Source: Microbacterium testaceum (GTDB taxonomy: Bacteria; Actinomycetota; Actinomycetes; Actinomycetales; Microbacteriaceae). Taken from it: 53,265 nucleotides of DNA. The notes below the pieces were generated by a model. That model was not told the DNA's origin, did not search any database, and worked only from the letters and a program-made list of their open reading frames with translations. Numbering within the stretch: position 1 is the stretch's first letter; each line of letters opens with the position of its first letter. The position numbers were made by a program, and so were the translations under genes. This document shows positions 1-9,700 of the stretch, piece after piece. Location: the NCBI RefSeq assembly GCF_003075375.1, contig NZ_QDFT01000022.1:1-53265 (forward strand), given 5' to 3'.

Positions 1-719
1 TCGCGGCGATCGCCGAGCCACAGCTCGAGAACGCGGTTCTGCAGCGGCGAGACGTCCTGGTACTCGTCGACCGTGAAGTGCCGGTACTGCTCGCGCACCG
101 CCGCGGCCACGCGCGGTTCGGCCTCGATCATGCCGGCGCACGTCAGCAGCACGTCCTCGAAGTCCATCTGGCGCCGCTCGTCCTTGAGCTTCTCGTACGC
201 GCGCTGCAGAGCGACCACCTGGTCCACCGAGAGCCGGCCGACACCGTCCGGTCGGTCGACCGCGTACTGCTCGATCGAGCGGAGCGTCACTTTTCTCCAC
301 TCGATGGATGCCGCGACATCCCGCAGCGTCGCGGTGTCGGGCGCGAGCCCCACACCGTCGGCCGCGTGGGCCAGCATCCGCACCTTGTTATCGATGATCG
401 AGGGCGCCTGATCGCCCGCGAGGGTCGGCCAGAAGAAGTTCACCTGCGCGAGCGCCGCCGCGTGGAACGTGCGCGCCGACACGCCCGACACACCCAGCGC
501 GCGCAGTCGACCGCGCATCTCGCCCGCGGCCTTGGCCGTGAACGTCACCGCCATGACCCGCTGCGGCGAGTACGCCCCGGTGTCGACGCCGTGCGCGATG
601 CGGCGCGTGATGACGCGCGTCTTGCCGGTGCCCGCGCCCGCCAGAACGCACACCGGTCCGCGCAGCGCGCGCGCCGCCTCGAGCTGATGCTCGTCGAGAC
701 CGTCGAGAGGGCCGGTCAT
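1..719 (-). CDS. uvrD2: ATP-dependent DNA helicase UvrD2, N-terminal part (gene runs off the left edge)
   Basis: SF1A 3'-5' DNA helicase. About 239 N-terminal residues are present; the rest lies beyond position 1. Reading the minus strand from the ATG at 719, the protein begins MTGPLDGLDEHQ and carries a Q-like motif, Walker A (GAGTGKT near residue 30), motif Ia (TFTAKAAGEM) and the Walker B/motif II segment VDEYQDVSPLQ near the left edge. The ATG overlaps the nudC stop by 4 nt (ATGA), so translation is probably coupled. The uvrD2-nudC pair next to adnAB matches mycobacterial gene order. UvrD2 from UvrD1/PcrA is distinguished here by context; the C-terminal HRDC domain typical of UvrD2 cannot be seen. 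Confidence 0.9.
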   Translation of the reverse strand, partial: MTGPLDGLDEHQLEAARALRGPVCVLAGAGTGKTRVITRRIAHGVDTGAYSPQRVMAVTFTAKAAGEMRGRLRALGVSGVSARTFHAAALAQVNFFWPTLAGDQAPSIIDNKVRMLAHAADGVGLAPDTATLRDVAASIEWRKVTLRSIEQYAVDRPDGVGRLSVDQVVALQRAYEKLKDERRQMDFEDVLLTCAGMIEAEPRVAAAVREQYRHFTVDEYQDVSPLQNRVLELWLGDRR

Positions 720-1627
720 GCGACGCCCCGGTACCAGTCGTCGATCAGCCGACGGGCGATGGATGCCGGCCCCGGCAGCTGCGCGACGCCCTCGCCGCGC
801 ATCGCGGCGCCGATCTCGTCACGCGAGAACCACCGCACCTCGACGATCTCTTCCCCGTCGGCTTGCGCCTCGGCGTCATCGACGACCTCGGCGCGGAACC
901 CGAGCATGAGCGACCGCGGGTACGGCCACGCCTGCGAGCCGCGGTACTCGACGCGGCGCAGACGCACGTTCGCCTCCTCGTTCACCTCACGGGCGACCGT
1001 GTCCTCAAGAGACTCCCCCGCCTCGGCAAACCCCGCGAAGCAGGAGTACCGATCCCCGCCCCAGGCCGCGTTCGCGCCGAGGAGCACCCGATCGTCGTCG
1101 GATGCCGAGGTGACCAGCACGATCACGGCCGGATCGGTGCGCGGGAAGTGCTCGCGCCCGCAGGCCGGGCAGTGCCGCGACCAGCCGGCGTGGCGCAGCT
1201 CGGTGCGCGTCCCGCAGGCCGGGCAGAACGGCGCATCGCGCAGCCACCCCGCCAGGGCCACGGCGGTGGTCAGCAACTCGGCCTCGGCGGCGGGCAGGTC
1301 GCCGCCCGACGCCCGCAACGACGCCCACTCGGCATCCGGGGACGTGATGTCGTCGGCGTCGTCGGGGAGGACCGCGAGAAGGACGGCCGCCCCATCGGCG
1401 TCGCGTCCCAGGAACGCCCACTCCCGCACGCCCGACAGCTCGTCGACCGCGACGTACAACAGGCGACCGTCTCGCATCGGTGCCGCGTCACGGCGGACGG
1501 CGAGCACGCGGGTGCCCCGCTCGGACAGCAGCCGCGGCAGCAGGTCGGGCTCGTCGCGCTCGCCGCCGGAGCGATCGACCGGCTGGACGGCGAGGGAATC
1601 GGACGACGAAGACGCGGGAAGCGGCAT
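716..1627 (-). CDS. nudC: NAD(+) diphosphatase NudC (NUDIX, zinc-binding)
   Basis: 303 aa. NudC enzymes hydrolyse NADH/NAD+ to NMN and AMP and can remove NAD caps from RNA. The sequence has the zinc ribbon (CPAC at residues 135-138 and 153-156), a full Nudix box (G199 to V221, containing REVNEEA) and the NudC signature SQAWPYP near 231, where the usual form is SQPWPFP. I chose the ATG at 1627 because an AGAGAGG ribosome site precedes it; the open frame continues upstream to 1741 but that stretch is low complexity. The stop overlaps the uvrD2 start by 4 nt, so the two form an operon. The kinase-fold gene diverges 107 bp away. Confidence 0.93.
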   Translation of the reverse strand: MPLPASSSSDSLAVQPVDRSGGERDEPDLLPRLLSERGTRVLAVRRDAAPMRDGRLLYVAVDELSGVREWAFLGRDADGAAVLLAVLPDDADDITSPDAEWASLRASGGDLPAAEAELLTTAVALAGWLRDAPFCPACGTRTELRHAGWSRHCPACGREHFPRTDPAVIVLVTSASDDDRVLLGANAAWGGDRYSCFAGFAEAGESLEDTVAREVNEEANVRLRRVEYRGSQAWPYPRSLMLGFRAEVVDDAEAQADGEEIVEVRWFSRDEIGAAMRGEGVAQLPGPASIARRLIDDWYRGVA

Positions 1628-1722
1628 CGAGCACCTCTCTGACGATGGGAGCGAGCGGGCGACCGTCGGCTCGACCTCTGCGGTCAAGGGCGTGGCGCGA
1701 GTGGCGGAGCGGGGCGCCGACC

Positions 1723-1728
1723 TACCCT
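1723..1728 (+). promoter_or_regulatory. -10 element TACCCT, leaderless promoter of the kinase-fold gene
   Basis: TACCCT ends 6 nt before the ATG at 1735, so transcription would begin at the start codon itself. No ribosome site is visible. This supports 1735 over any upstream start in the open frame. Confidence 0.6.
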
Positions 1729-1734
1729 GGGGGC

Positions 1735-3216
1735 ATGGCACGCTCGCCCCTCATTTTAGCCGCGTCGGCGACGACGGCCCTGCCGGGAACCGCCTTCACG
1801 AGCGCCCGTGCGCTGACCGAGAACGCGGGCGGCCGCTTCGACGCGGCACTGGCCCGCACCGACGACGGGCGACAGGTCGTCGTGCGCATGCCGGCCACCG
1901 ACGACAGCGCCCACGACCTCGCGGCCGAGTCGCGCGCCCTGCACGCCCTGACCGCGGGCGTTCGGGCTCTGCTGCCCTTCGCCGTACCCGAGGTGCTCGG
2001 CGAGAGCGGCTCGGGAGCCCAGCGCGTGCTGATCACCGAGCACATCCACGGCTACCGGATCGACCCCGCGCACCTGCCCAAGGGGCCCGGATACGCCCCG
2101 GCCATCGGCGGAGCCCTCGCGGCCGTGCACGCCCTGCCCGTGTCGATCGTGCGCACCGACGGACTGCCCGTGCGCTCGCCCGAGCAGATCCGCGACGACG
2201 TCAAGCGCCTGCTCGACCGGGCCGACGCGACCGGCCGCGTGTCCGACGACCTCATGCTGCGCTGGCGCCGCGCCCTGGAGGTCGACGACCTCTGGCGCTT
2301 CGAGTCGGCGGTCGTGCTGGGCGGAGCGACCAGCGCCTCCATCGTGCTCGCCGACGACGACGACGCCATCCCCCACGTGGTCGGCATCCTCGACTGGGCC
2401 GGCCTGAGCGTCGGCGACCCGGCCATCGACCTGAGGTGGTTGGCATCCGCCCCCCTCGCCGCCGACGACGTGCACGACGGCTACGCCTCGGCCGGCGACC
2501 GCTCCCCCGACCCCCTGCTGCGAGAACGCGCGCGCCTGTACGCCGAACTCGAGTTCGCCCGCTGGCTCGTGCACGGACACGACGCCGGTGAGGCCGACGT
2601 CGTCGCCGACGCCGTCGCCCTGCTGGACGCCCTCGCCGACGGCGTCCGCGGTGACCACATCGTCCCCGACACGCGCAGCGACATCGACGACGCCATGGCG
2701 CTGGTCGAGAGCGTGCCGCCCGTCGCCGCGCCCGGCGTCGTCGACACGTCGATGCAGACCGACGCCTACGACCCCGAGGCCCTCTCGCTCTACCTCTCGG
2801 CCGAACGCGACCGCGCCGCCGCGGCCGAAGCGCTGGCCGACGCCCTCGACGAGCGCAAGAACCCGGATGCCGAGACCGGCGCCATCCACGTCGACCAGCT
2901 GCCCGAGCCCGACAGCGTCGACCCGGACGCCACCGCCCCGGTCGACCTCGACGGCTGGACCGCCCCGGCCACCCAGGGCCCCGCGCTCTCGGGCGACACC
3001 GACGGCACCTCGCTGTGGGCGCGGCCGCAGACGGCCGAGTCCTCGCACGAGCCGTCGACCCCCGAGCCCGCGATCCGCGATCACGGCGACGCCTCGCTCC
3101 CGATCTTCCGGGACGGCGACCACGCACGCGACGGAGATGTGGACGACGAAGAGGATGCCGCTCGCGCCAGCCGTGCGGCGCTGAAGCGCTGGGGCGTGTC
3201 GGGCGACTCGGCCTGA
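1735..3216 (+). CDS. APH/choline-kinase-fold protein, probable pseudokinase
   Basis: 493 aa. The first 300 residues have the aminoglycoside/macrolide phosphotransferase fold: an N-lobe with VVVRMPATDD, a hinge-like ITEHIHGYRID, and a metal-binding segment GILDWAGLSVGDPAIDL typical of macrolide 2'-phosphotransferases. The catalytic loop, normally HGDLxxxN, reads LGGATSAS, so the catalytic Asp (to Gly) and Asn (to Ser) are absent. The last 190 residues are acidic, rich in Asp, Ala and Pro, and probably disordered. It lies between nudC and adnB on the opposite strand; M. tuberculosis has an unrelated membrane protein gene (Rv3200c) at that place. A resistance role is unlikely. Function unknown. 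Confidence 0.78.
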   Translation: MARSPLILAASATTALPGTAFTSARALTENAGGRFDAALARTDDGRQVVVRMPATDDSAHDLAAESRALHALTAGVRALLPFAVPEVLGESGSGAQRVLITEHIHGYRIDPAHLPKGPGYAPAIGGALAAVHALPVSIVRTDGLPVRSPEQIRDDVKRLLDRADATGRVSDDLMLRWRRALEVDDLWRFESAVVLGGATSASIVLADDDDAIPHVVGILDWAGLSVGDPAIDLRWLASAPLAADDVHDGYASAGDRSPDPLLRERARLYAELEFARWLVHGHDAGEADVVADAVALLDALADGVRGDHIVPDTRSDIDDAMALVESVPPVAAPGVVDTSMQTDAYDPEALSLYLSAERDRAAAAEALADALDERKNPDAETGAIHVDQLPEPDSVDPDATAPVDLDGWTAPATQGPALSGDTDGTSLWARPQTAESSHEPSTPEPAIRDHGDASLPIFRDGDHARDGDVDDEEDAARASRAALKRWGVSGDSA

Positions 3217-3258
3217 GCTCTTTCCCGGCGCCGCTTCCGCAGATCACGGGTGCGGCGC

Positions 3259-3420
3259 GGACCCGCCGCCGGGCGTGGCCACCGCCGCGCGGCGCTGACC
3301 CGCCGCCGGGCGTAGTCGCCGCCGCCCGGCGCTGGCCCGCAGTCAGGCGTAGCCGCCGCCGTGCGGCGCCGCCGCGCAACGCCGACCCGCCGCCGGGCGT
3401 AGCCGCCGCTGCGCGGCGTC
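3259..3420. repeat. Four imperfect ~37-bp GC-rich tandem repeats
   Basis: Units begin near 3259, 3297, 3334 and 3383, around the core GACCCGCCGCCGGGCGTAG. Each is close to self-complementary; in unit 2 GCCGGGCG pairs with CGCCCGGC about 10 nt downstream. The repeats fill the gap between the convergent kinase-fold gene and adnB and may serve as a bidirectional transcription barrier. Confidence 0.7.
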
Positions 3421-3425
3421 GCGCG

Positions 3426-6400
3426 TCAGCCGCGCAGCACCAGCTCGTCGCCGACGTAGAACAGGGCGACGTCGATGAGGTCGACGTCGATGCCGTGCTT
3501 GGCGTGGTACGCCTCGCGGTAGAGCTCGAGCTGCAGCATGCGCGCGCGCCGGTCGGCCTCGGTGGTGGGCGGTCGGCCCGTCTTCCAGTCGACGATCTCG
3601 TACCGCTCACCACGGCGGTAAACCGCGTCGAGCTTGCAGATGACGACGTGTTCGCGGCCATCGAGTCGTGTCGTGACGAAGTCGATCTCGGTCTCGACCT
3701 CGAGGGGGCGCAGGCCCGCCCACTCGGAGCGTTCGAAGCATTCGCGCAGGCGCTGCAGCTCTACGGCGTCCGCGGCCGAGGCGCCGACCTCGTCGTCGTC
3801 CCACAGCCCGTCGTCGTCGAGACCGATCCCCGCACCCACGTGCCCCGACCGCTGCTCGACCCAGGCGTGGAAGAGCGTGCCCAGGCGGGTCTGACGGTAC
3901 GGCCGTTCGGGCATCGGACGGCGCAGGTCGTCGACGGCGCGTCCGTAGTCGGCGACGAAGTCCTTGAACTTCGACGCCGGGATGCGCGTCGGCGCCGGCG
4001 CATGGGTCGGGCGCAGACGGTCGGCGCGCTCGGCGAGCAGCAGTTCGAGATCGGGGTCGGGATCGGCCGGTTCGCTCGCGCGCGCCGCGTCGGCCGCGGC
4101 CACCGCCGAGGTGATCGCGGTGCGGCGGGCCCCGAGCGGGTCGAGGGGCCAGTGCAGTAGGCGACGCTCGCCGTCGTAGGGGTCGTCGCCGGGCTCGCCG
4201 ACCCGCAGGTCGACTCCGAGCGCCTCTGCGGCTTCGTCGAGGAACACGCTCGGCGTGCGGGGCTTCTTCGTGCCCGACCAGCTCGAGCCCGACAGCAGCA
4301 GATGGTCACGGGCGCGGGTGAAGGCCACGTAGGCGAGTCGACGATCCTCGTCGAGCTGGCGTGCGCGGTTGTCGGCGACGAACTGGTCGATCGCGGCCTT
4401 GAGGTCCTGCTGGGTCTCGGCTCCGCGCCAGCCGAGCATCGGCAGCCAGGCGGAGTCCCCGCGGAACTCGGCGGGGAGGATGCCGAACCCGAGCCACCCC
4501 TTCGTGTCGCGCGGCGCGGAGGGAAGTTCGTCGGTGACGAGTCGCACGACGGAGACGGCATCCCACTCCAGGCCCTTCGACCCGTGGATCGTGAGCAGCT
4601 GCACGACGTCGTCTTCGGGCGGCTCGGTCCGGGGGGCGAACTCGTCGGCCTGCTCGGCGTGATCGAGCCACGCGAGCAGGCTGGTCACCGACCCCGACTC
4701 GTCAGCGGCGAGGAAGCCGCGGATCTCGTCGACGAAGGCGCGCAACTGCGCCGAGGCGATGCGCGCCGGTCCACGCGACTCGTTCGCGGCGAGCTCGATG
4801 TCGAGGCGCAGCTCGGCCTCGATCAGGCGGATGAGCTCGGGGATGGGGGCGCCCACGCTGCGGCGCAGCCCCGCGAACACCGCGCCCGCTTCGCGCAGGC
4901 GCGCGCGCCCCTCGGGCGTGAAGTCGGTGAGCCAGCCGTGGCCGTCGGTCTGACGGGCGACGAAGTCGAGCGCGTCGACGAGCGACGCGCGATCGGCCCC
5001 CGGGGTCGAGCGCAGGCGGTCGACGACCTCGGGCGCGAGCGGCTGCAGGGCCACGTCGTGCGTGGCGAGTCGGCGGGCGAGCTGGGCGAGGGCGCGCAGG
5101 TCGGCGAGTCCGACGGCCCAGCGCGGCCCCGAGAGCAGACGGATGAGCGCCGAGCCGGCCTCGGGGTCGCTGATGACGCGCAGCGCCGAGACGACGTCCA
5201 CCACCTCGGGGGTGGTGAGCAGGCCGCCCAGGCCGAGGATGCGATGAGGGATGCCGCGTCGGCCGAGCGCGTCGCCGAAGCGCACCATGTGCTTCTTGCT
5301 GCGGAACAGCACGGCCCCCGTCGTGGGGCGCCCCTCTGCGGCACGCGCCGCCCGCACGCCCACGAACCAGGCCGCGACGCGGTCGGCCTCGGCATCCAGG
5401 TCGTTCTCGAACACCATCTCGACGACCCCGGTGGGCGCACCCGGCCGGGATCGCAGTTCTTCGACGGCGACCGCCGCGCGTGAGGCGAGCGGGGCGAGCA
5501 CGGCGTTGGCCGCATCGAGCACGCGGGCGCTGTTGCGCCAGCTGGTCAGCAGCGAGAACCTCTGGCACGACCCCGCGGGGGCGAAGGCGTCGGGGAAGCC
5601 GCCGAGGTTTCCGGCGCTCGCCCCGCGCCAGGCGTAGATCGCCTGGTGGGGGTCGCCGACGGCCATCACGCCGGTGCCGCCGAAGAGGGTCGAGAGCAGG
5701 TCGGTCTGGACGACCGAGGTGTCCTGGTACTCGTCGAGCAGGACGACCCGGTATCGAGCGCGCAGCTCGGCGACGACAGCGGGATGCTCCTGGGCGATCC
5801 GCAGCGCCCCCGCCACCTGATCCGCGAAGTCCATGACGCCCAGTCGCGCCTTCTCGCGGTCGTAGTCGGCGGCCAGCGCGGCGAGCAACGACAGGGCGGA
5901 CACCTTGGCGGCCGCCTCGCCGACCTCTTTATAGACGACGACGCGCTTGGACGTCGACGGCCGTTCGACGATGCGCCCGAACTCCTCGGGGAAGGATGCC
6001 AACCGCTCGAGGTCGACGAGGTTGTCGACCCCGTCGCGGGCGATGCGCAGGGCCGCGTCGATGAGCGAGCGCGGGGACTCCTGCCGCTCTTCGAGACGGG
6101 GGTCGTCGCTGGCGAAGACGACGCGGCGCATGAGAAGCCACGCGGCCGACTCCGACAGCACGGCCGACTCGGAGTCGCGGCCGATGCGCAGCCCGTGCTC
6201 GCGGACGATCGAGTCGGCGAAGCTGTTGTAGGTCGACACGGTGGGCCGGTGCAGCAGCTGGTCGGCGTCGGCCGCCGCGCCCTTGTGGGCGCCGACCTCG
6301 GCGGCGAGGGCGTCGAGCGCCTCTCGACGGACCGCATCGCCCCGCGCGCCCTCGAGACCGGCGATCTCGGCGAAGACCGCCAAGCGCCCCGCCGCGTGCA

Positions 6401-6713
6401 GGGCGGGCAGGGCCGGAAGGAGTCCGCGGGCCTCGAACTCGGACAGTCGCTGCAGCCGGCGCTGGATGCGCTCGGCGAGCTCACCGGCGGCCTTGCGCGT
6501 GAAGGTCAGGCCCAGCACCTCGTCACGGCGGACGAGACCGTTCGCGACGAGCCACACGACGCGGCCGGCCATCGTCTCGGTCTTGCCGCTGCCGGCACCG
6601 GCCACCACGAGCGCCGGGGCGAGCGGGGCCTCGATCACCGCCGTCTGCTCGAGCGTGGGCGGAAACTGCCCCAGGGCGGCCGCGATCGTCGCGGCCGAGA
6701 GCATCGCCGTCAT
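3426..6713 (-). CDS. adnB: AdnB subunit of the AdnAB helicase-nuclease
   Basis: 1095 aa, the length known for mycobacterial AdnB. AdnAB resects DNA double-strand ends for repair. The UvrD-type motor is complete: GAGSGKT at 39-45, LTFTRKAAGEL, Walker B LLDEYQDTS followed by GDPHQAIYAWRGA, and the late motifs IHGSKGLEWD and AYVAFTRARDHL. The C-terminus has a RecB-family nuclease with CKLDAVY, then VDWKTG at about 1041-1046 and QLELYR. The ATG at 6713 overlaps the adnA stop by 4 nt. The frame is open to 6749, but that extension lies wholly inside adnA. All motor and nuclease residues I can recognise are intact. Confidence 0.93.
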   Translation of the reverse strand: MTAMLSAATIAAALGQFPPTLEQTAVIEAPLAPALVVAGAGSGKTETMAGRVVWLVANGLVRRDEVLGLTFTRKAAGELAERIQRRLQRLSEFEARGLLPALPALHAAGRLAVFAEIAGLEGARGDAVRREALDALAAEVGAHKGAAADADQLLHRPTVSTYNSFADSIVREHGLRIGRDSESAVLSESAAWLLMRRVVFASDDPRLEERQESPRSLIDAALRIARDGVDNLVDLERLASFPEEFGRIVERPSTSKRVVVYKEVGEAAAKVSALSLLAALAADYDREKARLGVMDFADQVAGALRIAQEHPAVVAELRARYRVVLLDEYQDTSVVQTDLLSTLFGGTGVMAVGDPHQAIYAWRGASAGNLGGFPDAFAPAGSCQRFSLLTSWRNSARVLDAANAVLAPLASRAAVAVEELRSRPGAPTGVVEMVFENDLDAEADRVAAWFVGVRAARAAEGRPTTGAVLFRSKKHMVRFGDALGRRGIPHRILGLGGLLTTPEVVDVVSALRVISDPEAGSALIRLLSGPRWAVGLADLRALAQLARRLATHDVALQPLAPEVVDRLRSTPGADRASLVDALDFVARQTDGHGWLTDFTPEGRARLREAGAVFAGLRRSVGAPIPELIRLIEAELRLDIELAANESRGPARIASAQLRAFVDEIRGFLAADESGSVTSLLAWLDHAEQADEFAPRTEPPEDDVVQLLTIHGSKGLEWDAVSVVRLVTDELPSAPRDTKGWLGFGILPAEFRGDSAWLPMLGWRGAETQQDLKAAIDQFVADNRARQLDEDRRLAYVAFTRARDHLLLSGSSWSGTKKPRTPSVFLDEAAEALGVDLRVGEPGDDPYDGERRLLHWPLDPLGARRTAITSAVAAADAARASEPADPDPDLELLLAERADRLRPTHAPAPTRIPASKFKDFVADYGRAVDDLRRPMPERPYRQTRLGTLFHAWVEQRSGHVGAGIGLDDDGLWDDDEVGASAADAVELQRLRECFERSEWAGLRPLEVETEIDFVTTRLDGREHVVICKLDAVYRRGERYEIVDWKTGRPPTTEADRRARMLQLELYREAYHAKHGIDVDLIDVALFYVGDELVLRG

Positions 6714-9700
6714 GACGCGCTCACCGCCGACACCGTGTGGATGCGGCACAGGCCGAACGAGAACTCGTCGCGGCAGTGCACCTCGTAGGGCGCGGCGAAG
6801 CTCGTACCGCGCATGACGCCCACCGCGCGCTGCACCCGCTCGACGAAGGCGCCCCGCTGCTCGTCGTCGAACGGTTTCTGCGTCGGCTCGGCGTAGTCCT
6901 TGGTCGCGGCGGTCGGCCGCAGGACGAGAAGCTTGGCGCCGCCCGACGGCATGCCGGCGGCCTGCTCGATCGCCCCCGACGCGAAGGCCAACTGGTAGGC
7001 GGCGAGCTGGGGGTTGTCGGCGACCTTCGCGTCGGTCTGCGGTTCGCTCTTGCCGGTCTTGAGGTCGACGATGACCACTTCTCCGGCGGGATTGACCTCG
7101 ACCCGGTCGATGTCGCCACTCAGCACGGCTCCGTGCTCAGCGGCATCCGCCACCGGGATGGGCACCTCGAAGTGCCGCTCCGCCCCGATCAGACGCCCAC
7201 CCGCGTCGTCGAAGCGGCGCAGGTAGGCGGCGAGACGGCGCACCAGGTCGCGGGCGCGCGTGCGTTCGGCGCGTTCGCGCCACACCGCGTCGAACACCAG
7301 CTCGCCCCAGCGCTCGTCGACGACGGCCCACAGGTCGTCTTCGGACGCGGATGCCGCGGTCTCGAGCGCCGCGTGGATGATCGTGCCGATTCCCGCGGTC
7401 GTCCCGCCGCGATCACCGCCGAGGTCGGCGATCACCCAGTCGAGCTCGCACTCTTCGAGGGCGTGCAGTCGCGAGGGCGACACCCGCACGTCCTCGCGCT
7501 CGAGGTCGCGCAGCGGCGCCGTCGAACTGGGGGCCGCCACGCCGTACCACTGCTCGCTCGCGGCGCCCGCGACGCCGGCCGCGGCCAGCAGGGCGAGCTG
7601 GCCGGCCGCGTGAGCGCGCTCGCTCGCGCCGACCCGCGCCGCGGTCAACGTGCGCCGGTGGCGGGCGACGAGGCCGCGCAGCGACAACGGGTGTTCGGGG
7701 ATGGATGCCGCCGCCTCGGGCGCCGGGAGCATCTCGAACAGCACGCTCGGGCCGGTGTCGTCGTCGTCGACGGCCGTGACGACGAGAAGCGAGCCGGCGC
7801 GGCTGATGGCGCGCACGAAGAGCCGGAGTTCGTCGTGCATCGCGGCTCGACGCCGGTCCAGCATGCCGGCGGCGGGAAGGTCGGGATTCTGCACCGCGTC
7901 GGCCAGACGCCACGTCTCGAGCAGTCCGCCGCGCAGTCGGGTGTTGGGCCACACGCCCTCTTGCACGCCGGCGAGGATGACCGTGTCGAACGACGTACCG
8001 GCGGCCGCGGCGGGCGTGAGCACGCGAACGGTGTCGACGACCGCGGGCTGCTCGATGCGGTCTTCGGCGACGTCGCTGTCGAGCACCGACCGCAGGAACG
8101 TCGACGATTCGCCGTCGGGTTCGCGTTCGGTGTAGCGCTTGGCGGCCTGGAACAACGCCACGATCGCATCGAGGTCGCGGTCGGCCTGCTCGGCGAGCGG
8201 GCCGTGACCGCGCGTCGCCTCGCGCCACGTGCGCGAGAGCGCGCTGCGCTCCCACGCGGTCCACAGCATCTCGTGCGCCGTCGCCCGCGCCCGCGCCTGC
8301 GCGCGGATCGCCGCGAGCGTTTCGCCGAGACGGATGGCCCGCCGCGCCTCGCGCGAGTCGATGCTCTCGAGCTCGAGCGGGTGGCGCACACCCGAGACCA
8401 GCAGCTCGGTCGCGGGTCGGCTTCCGCCGGCCGAGACCTCGTCGTGCCGCAGGGCCGTGCGCAGCCGCCGCAGTTCGATGGGGTCGAGGCCGCCGAACGT
8501 GCCGAGCAGAGCGTCGACGACCTCGTCGGCCCGCCATTCGTCGGGGTCGAGCGCACCGAGCTCGACCAGACGCACCAGGTCGCGGACGGGCTTCTGCACG
8601 CCGAGGGCGAGTCCCGGCCCGCTCGCCCGCGCCGGTACTTCGCGCGCGGCGAGCTCGGCCTCGAGGGTGGCGACCTGCCGCGAGTCGTGGGCGATCACGG
8701 CGCACGCCCCCCACGGCACCCCGTCGAGGACGTGTCGTTCGCGCAGGAGCCGCGCGATGGCGTCGGCCTCTTCGGCCGGCGACCGCAGAAGATACGTCCG
8801 CACCGAGCCCTGCGGGGCGGCGCCGACCGGAGCACGGCGGTGTGCGACCACACCCGCGGCGCCGATGCGCGAGGCGACCTGCCGTACCAGGTCGATCTGC
8901 TCGGGCGTCCCCCGATGCGGGGTGGCGAGGGCGTGCGTCGCGCCCAGCTCGCGCGCGAGTCGGGCGAAGTTCTCGGGGGTGGCACCGCGGAAGGCGCCGG
9001 AGCCGACGTCGGGGTCACCGAACGCCACCACCCCGATGCCGAGCAGGCGGCACGCGCGCAGCAGGTCGATCCCGCCGGCGGTCAGCTCTTGCGCGTCGTC
9101 GACCAGCACGCAGCGCAGCGACGCGAACCGGCCGAGCAGCGAACGGTCGACCCGCGCGTCGTCGAGCACGGCGACCGCCTCGCGGGCCAGGTCGGCGGCG
9201 TCGCGATGCGCCCCGCGCATCTCGGCGCGCACGGCCCGGTACTCGTCGGCGAACGACGCCAGCGACGCCCACACGGGCAGGTCGTGCCGTTCGGAGAGGT
9301 CGACGAGCTCGGCCGAGGACACGCCGAGGTCGGTGCACTCCGCGAGGAAAGCGCGGAGGTCGCCGCGGAAGCCGCGCGTGGCGCGGATCGCGGCGCCGAG
9401 CCACTCGGGCCACCGCGACGCCCCCTCGAGCTCGTCGAGCGTGTCGCCCTCGAGCAGATCGCGGATGATCTGGTCTTCGTCGCCGCCGGTGAGCAGTTGC
9501 GGGGGTTCGGCGCCGCGGCGCACCTCGGCACCGCGGACGAGCTGGAACGCGAACGACGCCACCGAACGCGCGAGCGCGCCCGACGTGGCCCGCCCGACCG
9601 CGAGGGCCAGCGGGTCGCGCAGAGCCGTGGCCGCGGGCCGCGTCGGCGTCAACACCAGGAGGTCGTCGGGATGGACTCCGGATGCCACCAACCGCCGCAC

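Noticed and set aside
78..2591. 837-aa open frame on the plus strand opposite uvrD2 and nudC
   Set aside because: Shadow frame of high-GC coding DNA: Arg/Pro/Ala-rich, no domain, overlapping three well-supported genes.
1735..3216. Aminoglycoside or macrolide resistance gene
   Set aside because: The fold is right but the catalytic Asp and Asn are missing, and the gene sits in a conserved chromosomal setting.
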